Shown: positions 56,441-64,000 of the stretch, one piece after another | Position numbering within the stretch: the stretch's first letter is position 1 | How the letters are laid out: every line of letters begins with the position of its first letter | Source: Adiantum capillus-veneris | Lineage: Eukaryota > Streptophyta > Polypodiopsida > Polypodiales > Pteridaceae | Assembly: GCA_014529385.2 (NCBI GenBank) | Contig: CM043959.1 | Location: 1,210,358-1,274,357, forward strand | DNA: 64,000 nt | Direction: 5' to 3' | Translations under genes and position numbers: made by a program | The notes under the pieces: model-generated | Seen by the model: the letters and a program-made list of their open reading frames with translations, nothing else | What the model was told of the DNA's origin: nothing | The model's database searches: none

Positions 56441-57310
56441 TAACCTTGCCTGTGGAGTACAAAGGAGTAAATTCGATTGCTATATTGGATAGTGGAGTAG
56501 GAATTTCCATAGCCACCAAAGCAATGTGGTAAAAATGTGGAAACTAGAATGAAACTTCAATTAGCGGATGTGTACCTAGAGAGACCTATTGGAATTTTGG
56601 AGCAACTCGTAGTAACCTCTTGTGGAATCGCTTATGAAAACACCTTTTCTATTATGAATTTTGATGAGAGCAACAATTTTGATATCATACTAGGCACACC
56701 ATTTATGTGTCAACTCCAAATGGTACAATATTGAGACTATGACTATATCTACCTAAGACACAAGGATGTCACTATGAAGATCAGTGTCATAGATCATAGT
56801 TATAGAGATGTGGAACGAATCCTAAGAGAAGAATTAAACTCCACAACTGACCGGGAAGGAGAAATACCTACTTGGTTGCAAAACAAAGCTCACAATTGGA
56901 CGTGTGAAGCATCTGAGGATAGTTTGAAAAAAGAGGATTGTATTCACGATAGGTTAGTACAAGATGGGGCGTATGTACCAGAGCCTTTTCCAAAAGAGAT
57001 GTTCGAACCTTTTGGATGGTGGAAAATATTGGCCACTCTTGATGTGTGTGTAAATGAGGTGACCCAGATTAAATTTTGTGATGAGGAAGGATATGATATC
57101 ATTCCATTCCGTATGATGGGTGTCAGCCCAAATCCAAAATCAGGATCTGATGTCCCTGACGACATGGAGGGAGTTACAAATTGTCGACACATAGTGAATG
57201 AGGTCTCCATAAGGGACCTTGATCAAACTGATGAAAAAGCATTCCAAGACTCCATGGACAAGCCTTTAGAAGACAATGTACGTGACAAGCTTTCTAGCAG
57301 CTCAAACTAG
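56440..57310 (+). pseudogene. Gypsy element B: retropepsin and downstream linker
   Basis: AILDSGVGISIATKAMW near 56,480-56,530 is the protease active-site region, reading D-S-G-V where D-S-G-A is usual. A stop and frame change follow. The next frame reads MKLQLADVYLERPIGILEQL, VVTSCGIAYENTFSIMNFDE and IILGTPFMCQLQMVQY (56,550-56,730). It then passes into the conserved linker SVIDHSYRDVERILREELNS, LVQDGAYVPEPFPKEMFEPF and ILATLDVCVNEVTQIKFCDE (56,774-57,310). Element A carries the same modules, which fixes the family. Confidence 0.75.
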
Positions 57311-57649
57311 GACATCAATCGGAAGGATCGACAAGTGGTATACTATGATTTTCCAAACCAAAATCCTCGAAGACAATGTAGATATCTGAATAGATGCATG
57401 AACAAATGAAATAAGACAAAGAAAATTATGTACCTCTTTTAACCGACAAAATGCAGTATTTGAGGCTGGTTGAAGCAACTAATTTCCTTAAAGATCAGAT
57501 ATCAAAGAGGTTCATGAAACCCGACTCGACCAAAAAAAAACTTGAAGAAGAAGAACAAACAAAAACCACAAAATCAAAGTATCTCGGAGAAGTCAACAAA
57601 ATTATCCAAAATCGAGCGCAAACACAAATACAATGAATTGAAATGAACT

Positions 57650-59400
57650 TTGAAAGAAGTTTGGACAACCGAGTTGGAAATTGACGATGAGTCAAACGAT
57701 GATAAGTTTGATGCACCTTCCCACTACAAAAAGTATACTATTCAAGACAGAAAAATTGTAGTGCAGAAGCCCAAACGAGACCCGAAAGAGCCTGGAACCT
57801 CATATGATGGGCCTGAAAAATCCAAATGCATAAACTTAGCACAACCAGGCAAAGAACCTAAACCAGCATACATTGCCACTGACCTCACGGAAGAAGAAGA
57901 GCAGCTATTGATAGCAACACTCAGATTATATAAAGATGTGTTTGCTTGGTCATACAAAGACCTAAAAGAGAATAGATACAGAGATCTGCTAACACATGAT
58001 ACCCCTTAAATGTGATACCAGACCATGCACACAATGTCCTCATATATACAATGAGACTTTTGCCAAAAAAATTAAGGAGGAGATAGACAAACTAAAGGAT
58101 GCGAAGTTTATCTATGATATTGAACACGCCTATTGGGTGTCCCCAATTGTGGTAGTATCCAAAAAGAATGAGAAATTACAGGTCTGTGTGAACCTTAAAC
58201 AGGTAAATGCGGCATCAGGGACAACTATCCACTACCAATAATAGACCACGTCATTGAGAGATTTGCAGGGAAGGAGGCCTATAGTTTTTTATATGGGTTC
58301 TGAGGCTACAATCAGTTGACCATAAAACCAGAAGATCAACATAAGAAAGATTTTGCAACAGAGTGGGGCATATTTGCTTACAGGGTAATGCCTTTCAGCC
58401 TGACCAATGCCCCTGCTACTTTTCAAAGACTAATGAGTCATGCATTCAAGGAATATCTCAGACAATTTTTAGAGATATATATGGATTATCTTTGTGTTCA
58501 TTCCCAATTGAGAAGTGCGCAGATAGCACACCTAGAGAAAGTCTTTGAAAAGTGCAAAACTTATCGTAATTTCTTAAACCCTGAAAAATGTGTCTTCATG
58601 GTAAGCCAAGGTAAGATCTTGGGCCACATTGTGTCAGAAAACGGGATTTCCACTGATCAATAAGATACAGATAATTGTTGCACTACCGAGACCAACAAAA
58701 ATGAAGGAAGTGCAAGCATTTATGGTCATTGTGGGTATTATAGGCACTTCATATACATGTATGTTGTAATAGCTAAGCCTCTGTATGCCGTCATCGCTAA
58801 GTTTGAGTGGACGGAAGAATGTGAGAAGGCTTTTCACAAATTGAAGCAAGGATTAATTTCTACTCCAATTTTGTACGCCCCTGATTGGACAAGATCTTCC
58901 ATGTTCATGTAGATGCATCAACCTATGCCATAGGGTGCATATTAGCCAAGTCAGGAGGGAAGAAAATGGATTTTCCCATTTGCTACTCTAGTAGACAGCT
59001 AAACAACACAGAGAAAAATTATACCACTATGGAGAGAGAAGGTCTAGTAATGATATAGGCTATCAAAAAATTTAGACATTACCTTCTTGCAAACAAGTTT
59101 GGTTTCTTTATAGATCACGAAGCACTGTTATATCTAGTAAACAAACCTTGTAACACTGGAAGGATTGTTCATTGGTTTATCATATTGCTTGAGTTTGATT
59201 TCACAATGGTTGTAAAAAAGGGGACTACGCACACTCGAGCAGATCATCTTTCAAGACTGTTTCAAGGGGAAGCACCTGAAGGTGTTGATGATGATCTTCT
59301 AGATTTGTACTTGTTTAACATTGAAATGGTTCCAAGATGGAGTGAAGAGTTCATCCCTCTACTCACAATCGAATCATTACAGATAGAAAGGCAACCATCA
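57650..59400 (+). pseudogene. Gypsy element B: reverse transcriptase and RNase H
   Basis: The pre-RT block EEEQLLIATLRLYKDVFAWS lies at 57,890-57,950. RT blocks: FAKKIKEEIDKLKDAKFIYD, YWVSPIVVVSKKNEKLQVCV, EWGIFAYRVMPFSLTNAPAT. At 58,478-58,489 the catalytic box reads YMDY instead of YMDD, so one essential Asp is lost. CVFMVSQGKILGHIVSENGI follows. RNase H blocks: IFHVHVDASTYAIGCILAK, YTTMEREGLVMI, a stop, FFIDHEALLYLVNKP and GTTHTRADHLSRL (58,890-59,260). Stops at 58,239 and 58,660 and several frame changes confirm decay. Confidence 0.85.
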
Positions 59401-59479
59401 AGCATACATCGAACGAGACATCTCCAGCTTTTAGCTAGACGACTTTACAAGAAGGGTGAGGACGATATTTTGAGACTAT

Positions 59480-60556
59480 GTGTACAACCAGACAAGAATG
59501 AATACTACCTCAAACAAGCTCATGGGGTTTCACAATGGAAAAATACAGACTATGGAGACTTGTGGTCTACTAGCAAAACATGGAAAATAATGTCCATAAT
59601 CACGTAAAATCATGTGACACCTGTAAAAAGCAACCACCAGTAGAACATGCCACCCTATTTCGAGTAATACAAGCACCCAAATGGAGTACTTACATAATCA
59701 AGTACTTAAAAACCAAGACCTTTTCAGAGGGATGGGGTAAGGCACGAATGAGAACTGTAGAGGAAGAAGCAAATAACTATTTACAGGTGGGGAAAGAACG
59801 ATAATTACAATTGTGTGCTACTAAAAGCGAATATTTCTCTATCCTAGAACAAGCACACTCGGGCCAGCCAGGGGTACATTTTCTGTTGATAAAAATTCAA
59901 GGCTAGTACTTCATGCAAGAATATGGTGGCCAACGTTATTCAGAGATGCGGAGGCATATGTCAAAAGGTGTGATGAATGCCAACACACAAAATCCCCTCT
60001 ACGAAGAGATGAAATTCCATTACGGCCGATGATGGGAGTACAAGCCTTTGCCAAGTGGGGCATATATTTTATAGGTCCCATCATACCTCCCTCATATAGG
60101 ACGCACGCACAATACATCATCGTAGCCACATATTATCTCACCAAATGGGTGGAAGCAAAAGCAACACAGAAAAACGATGCACGAACTACGACTCGGTTCC
60201 TTTTTTAACATATCTTTCCCGGATACGGTCTACCCATTGAAATTGTGAGTGATAGAGAAACACACTTTGTAAACAATGTCACTAAAATCTTACTTGACGA
60301 ATTCATGGTGATCCATCACAAATCAGCACCCTATCACCCCCAAGCTAACGGACAAGCCAAGAGAACCAATAAAATCTTATGCACGGTGCTCACCAAAATA
60401 GTGAGTGACTCAAGAACTGACTGGGACCAGAAGCTACACTCAACATTATGGGCTTACAGGGTAGCATTTAAAACTTCCATAGGAACCACTTTTTTTAACC
60501 TTTTGTTCGGGATTAATGTGATTCTACCCATGAAATTCTTGATTAACATGATTTGA
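59480..60556 (+). pseudogene. Gypsy element B: integrase with two H2C2-like fingers
   Basis: A first finger-like block spans 59,500-59,700 (NEYYLKQAHGV ... VKSCDTCKKQPPVEHATLFR). After VEEEANNYLQVGKER, a second occurs (59,840-60,000: FSILEQAHSGQPGVHF ... RCDECQHTKS in shifted frames). The catalytic core has AKWGIYFIGP at 60,050-60,080, where Tyr (60,065-60,067) replaces the first Asp. EIVSDRETHFVN keeps the second Asp. PYHPQANGQAKRTNK has Lys (60,359-60,361) in place of the catalytic Glu. The integrase cannot be active. The frame ends at 60,556 within the usual post-core region. Confidence 0.82.
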
Positions 60557-60639
60557 GTCGAGACACAGTTAGGATGGACAGGACACAAACTGTCTAAAAG
60601 ACTTTAGAGAAATTGCGAATGGAACAATTGCATCAATTC

Positions 60640-61230
60640 TGCTCCAATAGAATCCATACAAACGGAGCCTACATGGTTAGGAGGCATCGATCTACGAATT
60701 TTGTTGCAACTTAATGATGGTATCACCGAGCGGACACTGGGGCAAGAGCAAATGTTGTCAACTACTCCACCTTTGTGAAATTGACAAGGGAGCCTTTATT
60801 GCCAAATACTATTGGGTTCAAAGTGGCCAACAAAGTAACAATGAACAGCTTGGGGCATGTCAATTTACCAATAACTATTGATGGAACAATTTATCCTCAA
60901 CAAATTTGATGTGGTTGTGGATACAAACCTTAATGAAGCAGTTATTATGGGAGTGTCATGGATGCGCACTTATAAAGCCACACCAAATTGGTAGGATAAT
61001 ACCTTACAACTAATGTTAGATGACAAATCTTTTGCCACACCATTTTTACAAGCCGATTACCTATGGGAACCTCTTCAATCAACCCCTGCTCCAATACCGT
61101 GAAGATCTCGAAAGGTGTTCAGTAAAATATGGGTGAAAAAGTCCATTATGCAAACCCATCCAGAGAAATTATGGATACCCAAACAACACTGTACTGAAAT
61201 TCAACCTACACAGCACCAACCAAACCCAAA
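60640..61230 (+). pseudogene. Retropepsin-like frame with DTGA motif, downstream of integrase
   Basis: A frame reads RADTGARANVVNYSTFVKLT (D-T-G-A at 60,733-60,744), FKVANKVTMNSLGHVNLPIT, and after a shift NKFDVVVDTNLNEAVIMGVS and WMRTYKAT (to about 60,990). An Asp-Thr-Gly-Ala box, beta-rich sequence and a hydrophobic 'EAVIMGVSWM' block in place of the usual 'ILG' suggest a pepsin-fold domain distinct from the element's own DSG(A/V) protease. A Pro/Gln-rich tail follows (QPTQHQPNPNPTQPPKAP near 61,200-61,255). It may be an extra ORF of this gypsy family or the start of another element. It has stops and at least one frameshift. Confidence 0.5.
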
Positions 61231-61424
61231 CCCCACACAACCACCAAAAGCTCCAACTTTTGTTAAGCAAACAGGGTAAATACAATCACACCATCGACAA
61301 CCAAAAGAAGTCATTTGGACATGGAAACAAAAACCAACTTGCACACTAGATGACGAACTCAAAGTCCACATCAAATCAATTTCAGTGACACCCAAAAAAG
61401 AGCCCTCCATCAAAAGACAAGATA

Positions 61425-61655
61425 GTGTCAAAACTTCTAGGTGCCACTATCAAAGACCGAGCGCGTCTTCTACAACTTCTCTTATTCATACCACGCAACT
61501 TCAAACTAACCTCATCATCAAAATCCCTTGAACATATAGTTCAAAACCCACATCTTGCACATCACTTTGTTACCCTGTGCATATTTTCCATTAGCATCCT
61601 AGAGCCACAATATATGGCTATGCATAGACACTTACTTTGTACCCATGCACTTTGA
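61425..61655 (+). pseudogene. 3' ORF C-terminus of gypsy element B (copy 2 of 2)
   Basis: Open frame with TIKDRARLLQLLLFIPRNFK, KSLEHIVQNPHLAHHF and EPQYMAMHRHLLCTHAL. It is homologous to the minus-strand frame at 36,067-36,276. Its position after integrase and just before a purine tract marks it as the last ORF of the element. Function unknown. Confidence 0.62.
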
Positions 61656-61680
61656 CAAATGTTCGTTGGGAAGGACTCAC

Positions 61681-61700
61681 TCTAGGAAGGGGGGAAAAAG
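61681..61700 (+). other. Polypurine tract candidate (element B)
   Basis: CTCTAGGAAGGGGGGAAAAA marks the likely end of the internal region. The minus-strand relative near 36,020 has a similar CTAGGAGGGATGGAAGGGAA. Confidence 0.55.
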
Positions 61701-62269
61701 CAGCAAGATACTCATAATTTTGTATATATTATTTTCTTTTTATTTACCTTTATAAAATTTTTAGAGCTTTTTAGCTCTTAGCAGGAAAAAACATGAGCCA
61801 TATTGACACCATTCACGAAAAATAAGATGTCGGGCTAAGAATATGTATGTATGAGTGATTGTAATAATTTTGGCAGAATTTTGGCCAATGAAGAATAATG
61901 GTGGGTAATTTTATTTTATTTTTAACACTAAAAAACTAAAAAGGACAAATAATCAACAAAAATTAAAAAGTTGAGCCAAGAAAGTTGAAAATCCACTTCT
62001 GAGAGCAAACGCCGAATCTTCAAAGCAAGGGCTTCGAACATGGAAAATATGAAAAGGTTTGGCACATGACGGATTTTGAGCCAACTTCTGAAGGATCAAA
62101 ACTGTAGATTAAAAGCCATTTGTCAAATGAATATCAGAATGAAGAACGGTTCGAACTGCAGGTGATATGAACAGGAAGTTATGATCAATGGAGGTACGTA
62201 TGAATGGGGCATTTTGAGTAGGTAGGGAACATATAGTCAAAATGGGGCCAAATAAGCTCATTTGCATTC

Positions 62270-62272
<3 letters not shown>
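61701..62272 (+). other. LTR-like sequence of element B
   Basis: AT-rich and non-coding. It shares phrases with the minus strand of 34,270-35,700 and, like that segment, ends in a GA array. LTR limits cannot be fixed because the opposite LTR was not found. Confidence 0.45.

Positions 62273-62328
<56 letters not shown>
62273..62328. repeat. (GA)n microsatellite
   Basis: About 55 bp of pure GA. Confidence 0.97.
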
Positions 62329-62330
<2 letters not shown>

Positions 62331-62470
62331 CCTAGAGATTCTTGCGGTGTTTTGGCCTTCTATGACCACCTCAGTAGCTCTTACTCCACCAGATTTGACA
62401 GGTATGATCATTAACCCTACAAGAACACTTGTTTATGCTCCACACTGCACCAGCAATACCAATTTTCTCA
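62329..62470 (+). other. Conserved segment following a GA array (copy 2 of 2)
   Basis: 'cctagagattcttgcgg' followed by a frame reading TPPDLTGMIINPTRTLVYAP. It matches the minus strand of 33,880-34,170. It is interrupted on the right by the CACTA relic. Confidence 0.45.
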
Positions 62471-64000
62471 ACACCGAGATTGTGTATGACAATCTCAAAT
62501 ATGCGTTCATCATCTATGGTTCTCCATAGCGTGTCTCGGACTTTATCAAATCCGTCTAGCCACTCTCCAATGTCAATTAGGGACTCTGATACCAGCCAAC
62601 CTTCTGCCGTGCTACCCTTCAGACGTGCCTTCTCACCCACATATCCCTTGAACTTTTTCATGGAACGTTCTAAAAAGAACATCCGATGTGCATTAAGTCT
62701 AGGTCCATATGTGACAGATGCTCTGTATCCGCTTGTTTGAAGCCCTGCATGTATACATATGACAATAGATAAGCTTGAGAAAAACCAAGGTTTATAGTGT
62801 TTGAGTTTGAGTATATATCACCTGAGCATTCTGTTTATCCGGGATAGTCATGCATGGTCCACATTAAAATGCCTCTGATCAAAGCATTGTGTCGATCTAT
62901 GTGTCGACTCATATCCACCACTTCTATGCCAATCCACAATTGTTGTAGCACTTCCAATAGTGGACGAAGATACACATCTATATTCTTCACTTTATATCGC
63001 CCAGGCACAATCAAGCTTAGAAACAGGTGCCCCTTCTTGGTAGTCAACCACGGGGGAATGTTGTAGTTGATGATAACAACTGGCCATACACTGTAAGATG
63101 TTGACCTCTAACCAAATGGATTTACGCCATCCATAGCCAGGACGAGGTGCAAATTTTGAGCTTCCCTGGCAAAATCTAGTCATGTGTCGTCTATATGCTT
63201 CCAAGCCGCACAATCTATAGGAATCCGCAACACACCATCCGAAGATCTATTCTCCTCGTGCCATGATGCTAGGGCGGCCATGGACTTACATTCAAAGAAA
63301 TGTTTGATGCAAGGCAGCAGAGGAAAGTGTCACAAAACCTTCTGCTGAATTTTTTGTCCATGGAGATCTACTCGATATCTCTCGGAATCACATTTCAGAC
63401 ACTTCTCCGTGTCTATGTATTCCCCTCTGAAAAGAATGCATTCATTAGGACAAGCGTGAATAGAATTGTAATCCATCCCCCAAGTTTTTCAAGATCTTTC
63501 TTGATTCCTATTTAGAATCTAGCATCACATTATCAGCTGGCAGTGTATGTGCTCTTTGAGCAATCTACACAACGAAAAAAATGTGGTACACTTGTGTAAG
63601 TAATCTATCGGATCATGACACATTTAGAGTTTTTTATTGAAGTAAACACATTGAAATAGATCACCTAAAAAGTGTTGTGATGCTAGTGTCACTCCATCCA
63701 AACTTTATCTGCATGTTGAGAAGAACCAGGAGAGCCTTCAATCTAGACACACGTGCTCCACCAACAATGTCGTATCAACTTCACTTTTCATGTCATCATA
63801 GATAAGCCTTTTCTGAATCTATGATCGTATCATTTCATCGATCTCAGGCTCAAACATAGCCTCGTTGGGAATGTGGTCTGCATAATCACCCTCTGAGCTA
63901 TCAGAGGCTACATCTTGTGGCTTCACATATGCTGCTTGATCGAAGCGCCTGTGAACATGTCCATTGGGTTGCAAGATTGTTGTCTGTTGGCCAGCATCAG
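62470..64000 (-). pseudogene. CACTA TNP2-type transposase relic, internally deleted and cut by window edge
   Basis: The minus strand from the right edge has an acidic VASDSSEGDYADHIPNEAMF block (63,920-63,860), then FGWSDTSITTLF (63,670-63,710). SIHACPNECILFRGEY and KCLKCDSERYRVDL (63,370-63,460), HFPLLPCIKHFFECKSM and SDGVLRIPIDCAAWKHIDDT follow. VWPVVIINYNIPPWLTTKKG, HLFLSLIVPGRYKVKNIDVY and ILMWTMHDYPG (62,845-63,090) come next. After a short intron (about 62,822-62,745) the next exon reads MFFLERSMKKFKGYVGEKAR and GSTAEGWLVSESLIDI. The whole CPVC, LPYWKDL, LKSHDWH and HLLVHLVEE part present in the left relic is deleted. Several stops (for example after NPFG at 63,106) confirm it is dead. 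The 5' end lies beyond 64,000. Confidence 0.85.

Overview
The window looks like repeat-dense nuclear DNA of a land plant, and a fern is the best guess. It carries long (GA/TC)n tracts, decayed pentatricopeptide (PPR) repeats of the 'VDMYAKCG' type, plant-type Ty1/copia, Ty3/gypsy and CACTA elements, a LINE-type reverse transcriptase, and a Penelope-like element, which is rare in flowering plants. I find no intact host gene and no tRNA or rRNA gene. Nearly every readable protein is a transposable-element relic broken by stops and frameshifts. The fern assignment is an inference from repeat content.

Layout. 1-1.55 kb: minus-strand PPR relics. 1.65-3.55 kb: 5'-truncated LINE reverse transcriptase (+). 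4.0-4.75 kb: microsatellites around a PPR scrap. 5.17-8.33 kb: CACTA (TNP2/DUF4216) transposon relic (-) with a tandemly duplicated exon. 8.67-15.8 kb: Ty3/gypsy-like element A (+), with a tRNA-iMet primer site, a long leader with four palindromes, gag, and a protease-like region without RT. It is followed by LTR-like sequence and a tandem duplication to 16.8 kb. 17.1-18.4 kb: satellite built on TATGCTAACTAGCATA dyads. 18.4-24 kb: transposase and copia relics. 24.7-34.2 kb (-): gag-like 'family C' sequence containing a Penelope-like element with a hammerhead ribozyme, flanked by two 1418-bp direct repeats. 34.2-36.3 kb (-): LTR-like sequence and the 3' ORF of a gypsy relative. 36.5-37.6 kb: DDE transposase relic. 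37.9-38.6 kb: minisatellite. 38.7-41.1 kb: an unrecognised broken gene with a basic tail. 41.3-43.2 kb: gypsy gag-protease fragment. 43.3-47.7 kb: gag-like 'family D' with three leader palindromes and an LTR-like end. 48.25-61.7 kb: large gypsy element B (+), interrupted at 49,907-55,144 by a young, structurally complete copia element in reverse orientation. 62.5-64 kb: second CACTA relic (-), running off the edge.

The most notable signals are these. (1) Fourteen sites, in the leaders of at least three related LTR-element families, are 18-22-bp palindromes. Arm sequences are specific to each family, and every core can be derived from CGCG by CpG decay. Many sites are about 270-290 bp apart. 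(2) A complete type I hammerhead ribozyme lies at 28,996-29,038, just 3' of the Penelope-like reverse transcriptase. (3) That element sits exactly between two 1418-bp copies of its target. (4) A DTGA protease-like reading frame and a conserved 3' ORF lie downstream of the gypsy integrase.
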